Source: a virus
Direction: 5' to 3' (one strand)
DNA: 64,000 nt
IMG/VR virus record: IMGVR_UViG_3300047284_000202
Span: 23,170 to 87,169 of that record
Part shown: one piece after another, positions 22,366 through 30,855 of the stretch
Position numbering within the stretch: position 1 is the stretch's first letter
Layout: each line of letters begins with the position of its first letter
Notes under the pieces: model-generated
Seen by the model: only the letters and a program-made list of their open reading frames with translations
Databases searched by the model: none
Told to the model about the DNA's origin: nothing
Made by a program: the position numbers and the translations under genes

Positions 22366-22622
22366 AACACATTCTTATTTCCTTTGGTGCCCTACTCTCT
22401 CTTTGCACTCCTGCATATGCTCAGTACATACCTGGTACTATTCCTGGATGCGATAGATTTAATGGAGTCTATGTCTGCGGAGATGGATATGGAAGACGAT
22501 GGATTCCCCTCCCGAGACAAAGATATGTGCGGGAGTATTATGAATATGCACCTCCTTGCAGTTCATCGACTCTTACTATTCTAGGAGTACCAATCATTGG
22601 ATCGACAACCATATGTCAGTAA
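22362..22622 (+). CDS. Small secreted Cys-containing protein
   Basis: The 86-residue protein has a signal peptide (MKHILISFGALLSLCTPAYA, cleavage before QYIPG), then a Tyr/Arg/Pro-rich mature part with four Cys in the exported region (C29, C39, C66, C85 by count) that could form disulfides. It would reach the periplasm. It is coupled to the gene upstream (TATGA). Function unknown. Confidence 0.65.
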   Translation: MKHILISFGALLSLCTPAYAQYIPGTIPGCDRFNGVYVCGDGYGRRWIPLPRQRYVREYYEYAPPCSSSTLTILGVPIIGSTTICQ

Positions 22623-22702
22623 CACCTAAGGAACAGTTTGAATACATTTGGATTTGTCTTAAGGAAACTATAAAAATTCTTAGGACCCCAAAACGAAAAT
22701 GA
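22613..22702 (+). CDS. Possible 29-residue ORF
   Basis: MSVTPKEQFEYIWICLKETI and a basic tail. It overlaps the secreted-protein gene and ends 31 bases before the bidirectional terminator. It is plausible as a coupled miniprotein but weakly supported. Confidence 0.35.
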   Translation: MSVTPKEQFEYIWICLKETIKILRTPKRK

Positions 22703-22733
22703 CCCTTTAATTCCCAAAAGGTGCCGAAAAATT

Positions 22734-22764
22734 CCCCAGGAAAAAATCGTTCCTGGGGTTTTTT
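22734..22764. terminator. Bidirectional terminator between gp32 and gp53 units
   Basis: CCCCAGGAA (22734-22742) pairs with TTCCTGGGG (22750-22758), with TTTTTT on the right and an A-run on the left that is a T-run on the - strand. It ends both the gp32 unit and the convergent gp48-gp53 unit. Confidence 0.9.
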
Positions 22765-22779
22765 AGTAATTTATACTTA

Positions 22780-23451
22780 TTAAATATAATTCTCAGTGAT
22801 ACTTGTTGGAGTTAGTGGAACATCATCATATTCATCCTTTCTCTTATCATATGCAACAAGTTTTTCAAATTCAGAAATGAATTGACCCAAGTATTGTTTC
22901 TTAAGTAGGAAGATATCTCTTTTCTTCTCATTCTCAGAAACTAGATATTCGTAGTTTGTAACTGCTGTTCTTACAGCATTTCCAGTAAGAAGTATTCCTG
23001 TGGTTGGATGTCGATATGTAAAATCGTGATTGACAATCAGACCACCTTCTAATATCTCAATACCATTATTAGTTGTTATTTGTACAGTTTCATAATGATG
23101 AACAGAATTCAACTCATCTAAATTTTTGAATCTCTTTTGTGCGTAGTTGTATAATTCAGATGAACTTAATGGCCATTGATCATACACATCAGTAATATTG
23201 TTGCATAGTAAGATAACCCACTCATAGGCAGCATCTCCATAATACTCGTATGCAATTTGATATGGCTTTTCACCGTCACCAATTTGGATAGGAGTGAATA
23301 CTAAATATTCTTTCTGTAGATTGTTTACTAGAGCAACGTTTCTAAAGATATTTTTGGCAAGTACATATGGCTGATCAATACCCTTTGCTGGACCCATTCG
23401 GACCCAAACATCAGGTAATTGAGAAAAGTAGAAATTATTGAGAATTGCCAT
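22780..23451 (-). CDS. 53: Baseplate wedge protein gp53
   Basis: The 223-residue protein (FYFSQLPDVWVRMGPAKGID...) contains the gp53 family block GEKPYQIAYEYYGDAAYEWVILLCNNITD...DQWPLSS. gp53 joins adjacent wedges in the inner baseplate, and the T4 protein is of similar size. It is transcribed on the - strand with gp48, seven bases downstream of it, and ends at the bidirectional terminator. Confidence 0.9.
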   Translation of the reverse strand: MAILNNFYFSQLPDVWVRMGPAKGIDQPYVLAKNIFRNVALVNNLQKEYLVFTPIQIGDGEKPYQIAYEYYGDAAYEWVILLCNNITDVYDQWPLSSSELYNYAQKRFKNLDELNSVHHYETVQITTNNGIEILEGGLIVNHDFTYRHPTTGILLTGNAVRTAVTNYEYLVSENEKKRDIFLLKKQYLGQFISEFEKLVAYDKRKDEYDDVPLTPTSITENYI

Positions 23452-23457
23452 TTGATG

Positions 23458-24588
23458 TTACTTTTGAGTTTTTTGTGCTTTTGCATTATCAATCAAAGAT
23501 TGGGCAACATTTTGAGAAACGAGATTAGTTGCCTTTTTTCCACCAAAATTTGCTTTTGTTAGCATTGCTGTCTCTTTGAATTGTAGATCTATTTGAACTG
23601 CTACAACTCCATAGTCACCTTTGGATGAATTGTTGTATTCGTTATTTAGATTTTTTAGAGGTGCATATGTACCATCAGGGGTATAATTCACTGACATGCC
23701 CTCTAAGACACAAAATGTTGGTAGTTGAATTAATTTATTTAATGTATAACGATCATCTACACTTGAACTATCTCCAGAACCAATAACTCTAACTAATTCT
23801 AATTTGAAAAAGTCTGGAAGAGTCAACCAACGTTCAGAACTTACATTCACGTCACCGTTCTTGAATTTGTCAGTTAGATTTCCTTCAAATTGCTCATCAG
23901 CACCAACTCCTGCAATTCCAGGGTGCATTGCATATCTCAAAGATGCAATGATGTTGTTAATAGTTTCTGCATCTTTGAATGATCTAGCAATTAATTTAAA
24001 AGAAAACTGGTGAGATCTGAATTCAGTTCCTTGGTAGATTAATTCTTTGTATGGATTGAGGATAGCACCTTTGGTTAGTTGAGTTACTCCTTTAGTTGAG
24101 AGTGAACTTTCTGTTCCAATTAATTGGTTAATACCACCAATAGCACCAGACATTGCGTTGATTGCAACTTCTGGTTTTAAACCTTTTGCAGCATCTTTTA
24201 ATTCTGATGCCATGGAACCCATATCACTTCTACCACTCATCATATTAAGGATGCCAGCACCCAACATTCCAATACTTTCAGTATTATATCCTTGCTGGAA
24301 TGTTTCTGACAGTTGCTGAGGCATGTATAAATAAATGGTGTCACCTCTGCCAATAACATTAGTTGTTCCTGCCAATACAGAATTTAAAGTTGCTCCTGTA
24401 GAGTTGTTTCCCCTATTTACGTAATTTGAATATGAATTGCTCTCTGAGTTTATGATTTGAATTTTTAAATAATCTCTTGGCTCGTCACTTAGTTCTGCTG
24501 TTCCCTCAATAAAGTTCCTCTGCGGATCATCTTTAAAACGAAGATCCGCAGGACTTGGATACACATATACTTGACCTGAATCTGCCAT
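23458..24588 (-). CDS. 48: Baseplate tail-tube cap gp48
   Basis: The 376-residue protein opens with YPSPADLRF and GDTIYLYMPQQLS. It has the tube-protein-like block ELIYQGTEFRSHQFSFKLIARSFKDAETINNIIASLRYAMHPG, which is typical of gp48, the cap on the baseplate from which the tube grows with gp54. The start codon is one base from the divergent gp4 start. A - strand late promoter lies inside gp4. Confidence 0.88.
   Translation of the reverse strand: MADSGQVYVYPSPADLRFKDDPQRNFIEGTAELSDEPRDYLKIQIINSESNSYSNYVNRGNNSTGATLNSVLAGTTNVIGRGDTIYLYMPQQLSETFQQGYNTESIGMLGAGILNMMSGRSDMGSMASELKDAAKGLKPEVAINAMSGAIGGINQLIGTESSLSTKGVTQLTKGAILNPYKELIYQGTEFRSHQFSFKLIARSFKDAETINNIIASLRYAMHPGIAGVGADEQFEGNLTDKFKNGDVNVSSERWLTLPDFFKLELVRVIGSGDSSSVDDRYTLNKLIQLPTFCVLEGMSVNYTPDGTYAPLKNLNNEYNNSSKGDYGVVAVQIDLQFKETAMLTKANFGGKKATNLVSQNVAQSLIDNAKAQKTQK
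24326..24333 (+). promoter_or_regulatory. Late promoter inside gp48, facing gp4
   Basis: TATAAATA on the + strand, 257 bases before gp4 and inside the antisense gp48 gene. It is the only late box noticed that could serve gp4, so the transcript would be antisense to the gp48 5' region. Confidence 0.5.
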
Positions 24589-24589
24589 T

Positions 24590-25021
24590 ATGTCCTACCG
24601 AGGAAGATATTTACCATCAAATCCCAAAAAGTACAGGGGAGATTACAATAATATTATTTATAGGAGTTTATGGGAACGAAAGTTCATGATTTACTGTGAT
24701 CTGAGTGCTCACATTGTTGAGTGGGCTTCAGAAGAAATTATTATTCCCTATAGATCACCTCTAGATGGTAAAGTTCACAGATATTTTCCAGACTTTTATG
24801 TGAAAGTAAGAACTGAAAATGAAACCAAAATTTATATCGTAGAGATTAAACCACTTAGGCAGACTAGAGAACCAAAACCACCAAAAAGGAAGACAAAGCA
24901 ATATTTGAATGAGGTATTTGAGTATACTAAAAATCAAGCAAAATGGAAAGCAGCAAGAGAATGGTGTGCTGACAGAAGATATGAATTTAAAGTAATTACT
25001 GAAGTAGAATTAAAGGTATGA
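24590..25021 (+). CDS. 4: Head completion protein gp4 (TnsA-like nuclease fold)
   Basis: The 143-residue protein has RSLWERKFMIYCDLS, ASEEIIIPYRSPLDGKVHRYFPDFYVKV and IYIVEIKP. The PD...E-x-K order is a TnsA-type nuclease core, as in the T4 head completion protein gp4 (50/65), and the length is similar to T4 (150). It acts on filled heads before tail joining. It overlaps the next gene by four bases. Confidence 0.88.
   Translation: MSYRGRYLPSNPKKYRGDYNNIIYRSLWERKFMIYCDLSAHIVEWASEEIIIPYRSPLDGKVHRYFPDFYVKVRTENETKIYIVEIKPLRQTREPKPPKRKTKQYLNEVFEYTKNQAKWKAAREWCADRRYEFKVITEVELKV
24655..24662 (-). promoter_or_regulatory. Late promoter for gp48-gp53, inside gp4
   Basis: The + strand TATTTATA reads TATAAATA on the - strand, 67 bases upstream of the gp48 start and inside gp4. 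Confidence 0.6.
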
Positions 25022-25488
25022 CACTATATCAAGAGATCAAAAAAGAAATGAAGGGTTTTGGTAAAACAAATACTTGGTATCGTGACTGGTTATTTGGCAA
25101 AGTTAGTGGACATTATACTCAAAAACCAAAACCAGGGCAGATGCTCTTTTTCTCATACTTTGCAACTACTTTAAAAGTACCATATTTTGATAAGTATCCC
25201 TTAGTTATGGTATCTGAGATCGGAGAAGATTACTTTGCTGGTGGAAATCTTCATTATATGGAACCGACACTAAGAACTTCTATTGGCAAATCATTTAAAA
25301 ATGGTGGAATGTCATATCCACTTAAGATGCATCATAAATACTTAAAGATAAATGCTAATTCCCCCTTATTTGTTATTGATGAAGTAGAATGGGCTGATAT
25401 TGGTCTCATTCCAGTAGAAGAATTTGTTAAATTTGTTGATGGGAGAACAGTGAAAATTCCATCATCAAAGGTTTGGAACGACTCATGA
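25018..25488 (+). CDS. Conserved cyanophage protein of unknown function
   Basis: The 156-residue protein (MTLYQEIKKEMKGFGKTNTW...) has motifs such as KPGQMLFFSYFATTLKVPYF, GGNLHYMEPTLR and WADIGLIPVEEFVKFVDGR that look strongly conserved. It is probably an SH3-like or PemK-like beta fold. Its place between gp4 and gp54 suggests a morphogenesis role. I cannot assign it to a T4 gene. Confidence 0.75.
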   Translation: MTLYQEIKKEMKGFGKTNTWYRDWLFGKVSGHYTQKPKPGQMLFFSYFATTLKVPYFDKYPLVMVSEIGEDYFAGGNLHYMEPTLRTSIGKSFKNGGMSYPLKMHHKYLKINANSPLFVIDEVEWADIGLIPVEEFVKFVDGRTVKIPSSKVWNDS

Positions 25489-26228
25489 GTTTTAACAATT
25501 TTGAAAATTTTAGACAGAGAATTACTGGGGAGGCAACATGGAATCCTGCCACCAGTAATTTGTATGGGGTTAGTATATCGAAACCAAAAGTTGCTCAACA
25601 AAAGTATCTGGGAACAATCACTCAAAGAGAGTGGGATGATAGAATAAATCTACTTGCTGATGAGGTTACGGTTCCAAGCAGACAGTTGACGACTGGTGAA
25701 GGAAGAACCTTCGGTGCAATGTATAGGTATACAACTGGAACAACCTTCAGTGAAATTACGATCAGTTTTCTATTGACAAAGGATTTATCTATTCGTCTGT
25801 GGTTTGAGAGATGGATGAATTTCACTCAGTCAGACTCTTCTAATTTCGTTCTACCTCACGAAGATTATACAGCACAATTGAGAATATCTAAGTGGGAAGC
25901 AGGATCTAATATCGTAGTGCAACAAAAGAATACTGAAGGTAAAGTCATAGGTCAGAAGAGACTGAGAACATGTACTGGTAATTGGATTGTTCAGAATGCA
26001 TTCCCATTCAATATTAGTACCATGACATTTAATAATGCAGAAACAACTCTACTGAAGTGTGATGTTTCTTTTTATTATGATAGATATAGATTTGATAATG
26101 CTGGAAATGCTTCTAGTGGATTAGCAGGTGGTACAACATATATTGATAACTCAAACAATGCACTATCTGACTACATTTCTACAGTTAGAAGTAGAGGTGA
26201 TGTATTTGGAAGTGTTGAGTATGAGTGA
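25485..26228 (+). CDS. 54: Baseplate tail-tube initiator gp54
   Basis: The 247-residue protein (MSFNNFENFRQRITGEATWN...) has a tube-type beta sandwich feel, with FLLTKDLSIRLWFERWMNF and NAFPFNISTMTFNNAETTLLKCDVSFYYDRYRF, as in gp54/gp19-related proteins. gp54 nucleates the tail tube on gp48. ATG 25485 overlaps the previous stop (ATGA). A divergent gp19 copy is the alternative. Confidence 0.75.
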   Translation: MSFNNFENFRQRITGEATWNPATSNLYGVSISKPKVAQQKYLGTITQREWDDRINLLADEVTVPSRQLTTGEGRTFGAMYRYTTGTTFSEITISFLLTKDLSIRLWFERWMNFTQSDSSNFVLPHEDYTAQLRISKWEAGSNIVVQQKNTEGKVIGQKRLRTCTGNWIVQNAFPFNISTMTFNNAETTLLKCDVSFYYDRYRFDNAGNASSGLAGGTTYIDNSNNALSDYISTVRSRGDVFGSVEYE

Positions 26229-26234
26229 TAAATA
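26227..26234 (+). promoter_or_regulatory. Late promoter before gp26
   Basis: GATAAATA, overlapping the gp54 stop, 28 bases before the gp26 ATG. Confidence 0.5.
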
Positions 26235-26261
26235 AAAATATGAATTAGTAGTTGAGTAATT

Positions 26262-26978
26262 ATGCCTTTACCTAAATTATCTGTTCCTGAGTATGAGTTG
26301 GAACTCCCTACAACAAAGGAGAAAGTAAAATATAGACCATTTCTCGTTCGTGAAGAGAAGATTCTATTCATGGCAATGGAATCTCAAGATGAAAAGGAAA
26401 TGGTCAATGCAGTAAAAACTATTATTAAAAATTGTACGAATGTAAAAAGAAAGGTTGAGGAACTTGCAACTTTTGAAATTGAATATCTCTTCCTGAAAAT
26501 TCGTGCTAAGTCTGTGGGTGAGGGTAGTAATTTTATGGTTACCTGCCCAGATGATGGTGAAACTCAAGTCGAAGTTAAGATCAATCTAGATGAAATTGAA
26601 CTTGAGATGGATGATAATCATAGTAGAAAAATCATGCTAGATGATTCTGTGGGTGTGATGATGAAGTATCCTTCTCTAGATACCTTCGTCAAACTAAATC
26701 TTTCTACAGAAGATACTCCATCAATGGATAACATGTTTGAACTTGCTGCAGGTAGCATTGAGCAAATTTTCTCTGGAGATGAAGTTTGGGAAGCAAAGGG
26801 AACACCAAAGAAGGAAATCTTGGATTTCTTGGAGGGCATGAATAATGAACAATTCCAACTAATTCAATCTTTCTTTGAAACCATGCCAAAACTCAAGAAA
26901 GTTATTAATGTGAAGAATCCAAATACTGGAGTTGTATCTGAAGTTGTGCTTGAGGGATTAGCATCTTTTTTCGCATAG
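26262..26978 (+). CDS. 26: Baseplate hub assembly protein gp26 (tail-chaperone position)
   Basis: The 238-residue protein starts LPKLSVPEYELELPTTKEKV and has KYRPFLVREEKILFMAMESQ and FEIEYLFLKIRAKSVGEGS, the T4 baseplate (gp26/gp51) family pattern. It sits just before the tape-measure-like gene, where long-tailed phages encode tail assembly chaperones. Its last codons TCT-TTT-TTC-GCA-TAG contain a canonical -1 slippery heptamer, so a fraction of ribosomes may extend it. Confidence 0.85.
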   Translation: MPLPKLSVPEYELELPTTKEKVKYRPFLVREEKILFMAMESQDEKEMVNAVKTIIKNCTNVKRKVEELATFEIEYLFLKIRAKSVGEGSNFMVTCPDDGETQVEVKINLDEIELEMDDNHSRKIMLDDSVGVMMKYPSLDTFVKLNLSTEDTPSMDNMFELAAGSIEQIFSGDEVWEAKGTPKKEILDFLEGMNNEQFQLIQSFFETMPKLKKVINVKNPNTGVVSEVVLEGLASFFA

Positions 26979-27051
26979 CACTGTTGCATGATAATCTTGG
27001 AAACTATTACAAGACTAATTTCGCACTCATGCAGCACCACAAATATAGTCT
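26966..27051 (+). promoter_or_regulatory. Candidate -1 ribosomal frameshift signal
   Basis: The heptamer T-TTT-TTC occupies 26966-26972 in the gp26 zero frame. A 9-base spacer follows. Stem 1 is TGTTGCATGA (26982-26991) with TCATGCAGCA (27027-27036), ten pairs with one G-U. The loop segment AGACTA (27012-27017) pairs with TAGTCT (27046-27051), giving an H-type pseudoknot. All three elements of a -1 frameshift site are present with normal spacing. Confidence 0.75.
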
Positions 27052-27175
27052 GACTGAATTGGAGGATATGATACCTTGGGAAAGGGATATCTACGTTAGA
27101 ATGCTTATGAAATGGTTAAAAGAAGAAGAACAACGTCAGAGATCTGCACAAGCACAAGGTAAAGTTAGTCTCTAA
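26972..27175 (+). CDS. Frameshift extension of gp26 / small hub-assembly ORF
   Basis: The -1 frame is open from the slippery site and reads RIALLHDNLGNYYKTNFALM, then a helical domain LTELEDMIPWERDIYVRMLM and a Gln-rich tail, about 67 residues. A -1 shift would give a gp26 fusion of about 304 residues, like the lambda G-GT chaperone pair. Independent starts at TTG 26984 or ATG 27029 are possible, but no strong ribosome site is seen. It shares its last base with the tape-measure start. Confidence 0.7.
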   Translation, partial: RIALLHDNLGNYYKTNFALMQHHKYSLTELEDMIPWERDIYVRMLMKWLKEEEQRQRSAQAQGKVSL

Positions 27176-30100
27176 TGGCACAGATTAAAGTTAGGTCATT
27201 CGTAAAGGTAAATCCCACTACTAAAGCTAGTAGTGGGATTGCTGCGTCTTATGCAGCAACTATAAAAGGTATCAATAGAATGGGAGGGGCAGTAGAATCC
27301 CTCGGTAAAAATTTAGAAACGGTAGATAAGTTATTTAAATTTAGAAATGAATTCTTGATTCAATCGCAGGCAAAACGAATCAAGTTAGAAGATAGGTTAA
27401 GTGCAGCAGATGCAAGAGATGAAAAACTATCTGAGCAGAAACAGAAACGTTGGTGGAGACGTTTCTTAGATCAAAAAGCAGAAGATGCTAGTGAGAAAGC
27501 AGTTAAGGATCCTGAAAAGGTAATTGATAAGAAGGCAGATATAATCAAAAAAGCATTATCACCACTTGAGAAGTTCTTCAAGGTCTTCAATGGTGTGTTG
27601 GAACCAATCATGAGAATGTTTGTTCTCATGCCAATTCTCAATTGGATCACAGGGCAGGATACTGGAAAGTTAGCAAAAACAATAGGTAATGTAATAACCA
27701 TTGTTAGTTTTGTTCGAAAACTTGTTGGATTTGGTGTAGGTACATTATTAGATGGACTATCAAATCTATTTGGTGGTTTTGATAGAATTAAGCATGGAAA
27801 TGTTGCTGGTGTACTGCAGGGATTTGTTGGTGCATTACAATTAGTCAGTGGTGTTGCTTTAGTTAAGGCAGCACAGTATATCTTCATGCCTTGGAAACTC
27901 ATTGGTGATGTTAAGTGGGTAACCAGTCTGTTCACCGAATGGGGTAAGATTACTGGTGAGGCACAAGGTGCCGCAATGAATAAAGACATTGCTGGGTATG
28001 TTGATAAGAATGGTAATGTAATCTCTAAGGAAGATTTTGAGAAAGCAAAAGCAAAAGCACGAAAGCATGATGAAAAGGTTGCCAAAAGGCAAGGTAAGGG
28101 ATGGGCATACAGTGGTGGTCAAGATTACCTAGGTGATAGGTATCGTGCACAATATGGTGGACGTAAGAAAGGATTCCTAGCACGAAATGCTCAACGTGGT
28201 AGAATTGCATTTAAACGTGGAACTAGAGGAATTCGTGGTCAATTTAAAATGGCTGGGAATTGGATGGCAGCCAATCCAACAAAGGGTAATGCTATTTTCT
28301 CAGTTGTAGGTGGTGTAACTAGAGCAGCTACTGGTTTAATGTCTGGTGAAGGTGGTGCAGCAGTTGGTGCTGGAGTTGGACAGGCTGCAGGTGGCATTGC
28401 TGGTTTTGCTCTTGGTAATATGCTTCTTCCTGGTATTGGAGGAATCATTGGTTCTGCTTTAGGATCATTCTTAGGTGAATGGGTTGGGACCAAATTGGGT
28501 CCAATGATTGAACCAATTATCAAACCAATTGGTAATGCATTTAAACTTGGATTTGATATTATTTCTCCTGCTGTTGGGTTTATTGCTGGTGAAGCAGGAG
28601 AGATGTTCTCTGCATTATTTGATGGTCTCGGTGCTCTATTCCAACTTTCAGGGTATATTGCTAAAGTTGGAATGGATGTGCTCAAATTTGCTTGGGAAAG
28701 TTCATTAATCAAAAAGGCAGTTGATGGATTGGTTTGGATTTGGAAAAATAAAGATAATATTGGTGGTGCAGTAAGAGATGTTTTAGCTACTGGTGCTAAG
28801 GGACTTGCTGATAGTTTGACCTTTAACGTATTTGATTTTGATAGACAAAATAAGAAAGCAATTGGTGGTCCTGTTCCAATAATGGCAGCAGGTGGTGTTC
28901 TGGAAACAGATAGTCCAGAAGTGATGGGATTGAAGTATGCTGGATCTGCTATCATTGCAACTACTTCTTCTACACTGGACAGACTTGGTATTGTTGGTAA
29001 TATTGTCAAGTCTGCAATTGCACCTCAAGTTAGTTTTTATGGTAATTTATTTGGTGTGAGTAAGGTTGCAATTTCTGGTGACAGAATGCAATCTCAGATC
29101 AATAAACCTTCTGCAGACCTAAACGTTGGAAGTCAAAGTGCTCCATCATCAGATAACAGTGCTGCGAGAAAATTAATTGGTGAAGGATCTGTAAATATTC
29201 TTACGGCACAACCAGATAAATTTAGTCCAATAAATCAAAAAACCACCAGAGGATTACTTGCTGACATTTATAATGCTTTTGTGTCTGCACGTTTTGGTGG
29301 AGGTGGTGGAACTACCAACAATCCTGCTGTTCCAGGTACAGATGCCGCATTAACTGCAGCAGATTTAAAAGCAATTCAGGCATCTTCTGCAGATAAGAGG
29401 GCAGCAGCACACCTAGCAACTTTGGAAGCTAGTGCACCTCAACATGTTGCTGATGTTTATCAGGTAATTTTAAACAGAGCAGCAAAACAATCTGGTGGTA
29501 TTCCAGCAGTTATTACGGCAAGAGAGCAGTTCTCCCCATATTCTGCGGCATTATATGGTTCCAGTGCTGATGGTGCTGCAGCATCTAAGTATGGGTCATT
29601 GAAGTTAACTAAGAAGGAACTGTTTGAACTTGCTGCTAAACCAGATGGAATACAGCAATTAACAAAGAGATTCCAAGCAGGCAATCCCAGTGTTGCTGCA
29701 AAAGTTCTTGCTGACTTTGAAATGAATGGTCCACTATCACAATCTGCTAAGAAATTTGTTGGTGGTGCTCAATATTTTATGGGGTACAAAGTTACTGCTG
29801 TTGATAGAAGAAGACCAGATGGTGGAAACTGGATTCGTGATAAGTATGCAGTTGGTGGTGTTTACAAGTATGATAATTTGATGGATTATTATGGAAGCAG
29901 AGGTAAAACTGGGCAGCAACTGAAGAAAGCATATATGATACAGGACATTGAAGGTACAGAACTAAAAAGAAAATTTGCTGCTGGTGGTGTTTATAATTAC
30001 AATTTAATACCAGCACAGGCATATGGTGCTTCTAGAGATGGTGGTCGTAGACAACATGCTGGACAGGATTTAGATATTTCTGGTAATGAAGCAGTACAAA

Positions 30101-30828
30101 CATTTGGTGGTGGAGTTGTTGTTGGTGTATATCACCAAAGTGGTGGTTATGGCAAATATATTGATATCTGGAATGATAAATTAAAAGTTGTAGAAAGAAT
30201 TGCAGAACTAAGTAGTTTCAGTGTCAAGAAAGGTGATACTCTACAACCAGGTCAAATTGTAGGTAGAGGTGAGACGGACACTGGAGTTGCTCACATTGAA
30301 GTTCGTCCAATGAGTTCATATGCAGAAAAATATGGATTCAGTGGAACCAGAAATCCATTAGCATTTTGGAAGTCTGTGGGAGCTGCTGTTGATGTTGGTG
30401 GTAATAAAATCAAACTTACATCAAAGGTAACTGGATCTGCAGATTTTGTCCCTTCCGATATTGCTGGTGGTGGAACTGGTGGTAAATCACTATTAGAGGG
30501 TGGTGGGGGAGTATCTGATCCATTTATTGGTGCACAACAAGATTTAGATAAAGCACTGAAATTGTGGGCAGAAGCATTTGGTGGATCTACTGCAAGTACG
30601 TCCAATTCTCTATCACCAAAGGCATCACCTTCTGTAAGTGCAGCTCCAGTGTCAACATCAACTTCATCTACAGTTCAGAGAGGTTCTGAACAACATGTAT
30701 CTAGAGAAGCAACTAAACCAGGTGTGGCTGCTGTTGTTCCAGTTCCATTAGTTGCACAGGTAGGATCACCACAACCACTACCTACATTTGTTAAGAGTAC
30801 AGCACTTCCAAAGGCAACAGTTAACTAA
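27175..30828 (+). CDS. Tape-measure-like tail protein with peptidoglycan-hydrolase domains
   Basis: The 1217-residue protein has a helical N-terminus (residues 1-110), hydrophobic segments (about 135-260), and a Gly/Ala zipper region (about 370-450). Around residues 740-850 is a SleB-type cell-wall hydrolase pattern (ADVYQVILNRAAK...REQFSPYSA). At about 955-1045 is an M23-like metallopeptidase with QHAGQDLD and GVAHIEVRP; the second motif has HIE where HxH is usual. The C-terminus is Ser/Thr/Pro-rich. It is probably the tape measure (gp29 role) and opens the cell wall. It is paralogous to the next gene. Confidence 0.75.
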   Translation: MAQIKVRSFVKVNPTTKASSGIAASYAATIKGINRMGGAVESLGKNLETVDKLFKFRNEFLIQSQAKRIKLEDRLSAADARDEKLSEQKQKRWWRRFLDQKAEDASEKAVKDPEKVIDKKADIIKKALSPLEKFFKVFNGVLEPIMRMFVLMPILNWITGQDTGKLAKTIGNVITIVSFVRKLVGFGVGTLLDGLSNLFGGFDRIKHGNVAGVLQGFVGALQLVSGVALVKAAQYIFMPWKLIGDVKWVTSLFTEWGKITGEAQGAAMNKDIAGYVDKNGNVISKEDFEKAKAKARKHDEKVAKRQGKGWAYSGGQDYLGDRYRAQYGGRKKGFLARNAQRGRIAFKRGTRGIRGQFKMAGNWMAANPTKGNAIFSVVGGVTRAATGLMSGEGGAAVGAGVGQAAGGIAGFALGNMLLPGIGGIIGSALGSFLGEWVGTKLGPMIEPIIKPIGNAFKLGFDIISPAVGFIAGEAGEMFSALFDGLGALFQLSGYIAKVGMDVLKFAWESSLIKKAVDGLVWIWKNKDNIGGAVRDVLATGAKGLADSLTFNVFDFDRQNKKAIGGPVPIMAAGGVLETDSPEVMGLKYAGSAIIATTSSTLDRLGIVGNIVKSAIAPQVSFYGNLFGVSKVAISGDRMQSQINKPSADLNVGSQSAPSSDNSAARKLIGEGSVNILTAQPDKFSPINQKTTRGLLADIYNAFVSARFGGGGGTTNNPAVPGTDAALTAADLKAIQASSADKRAAAHLATLEASAPQHVADVYQVILNRAAKQSGGIPAVITAREQFSPYSAALYGSSADGAAASKYGSLKLTKKELFELAAKPDGIQQLTKRFQAGNPSVAAKVLADFEMNGPLSQSAKKFVGGAQYFMGYKVTAVDRRRPDGGNWIRDKYAVGGVYKYDNLMDYYGSRGKTGQQLKKAYMIQDIEGTELKRKFAAGGVYNYNLIPAQAYGASRDGGRRQHAGQDLDISGNEAVQTFGGGVVVGVYHQSGGYGKYIDIWNDKLKVVERIAELSSFSVKKGDTLQPGQIVGRGETDTGVAHIEVRPMSSYAEKYGFSGTRNPLAFWKSVGAAVDVGGNKIKLTSKVTGSADFVPSDIAGGGTGGKSLLEGGGGVSDPFIGAQQDLDKALKLWAEAFGGSTASTSNSLSPKASPSVSAAPVSTSTSSTVQRGSEQHVSREATKPGVAAVVPVPLVAQVGSPQPLPTFVKSTALPKATVN

Positions 30829-30834
30829 TAAATA
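30827..30834 (+). promoter_or_regulatory. Late promoter between the two tape-measure-like genes
   Basis: AATAAATA at the stop of the first gene, 22 bases before the second gene's ATG; GGAAAGGGG follows as ribosome site. Confidence 0.5.
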
Positions 30835-30855
30835 CTTACGGAAAGGGGAATCTAA

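Noticed and set aside
27471-29009. Reverse-strand open frames opposite the tape-measure-like gene
   Set aside because: Composition (Pro/Ala/Thr runs) mirrors the Gly/Ala repeats of the sense gene; no start signals or promoters.
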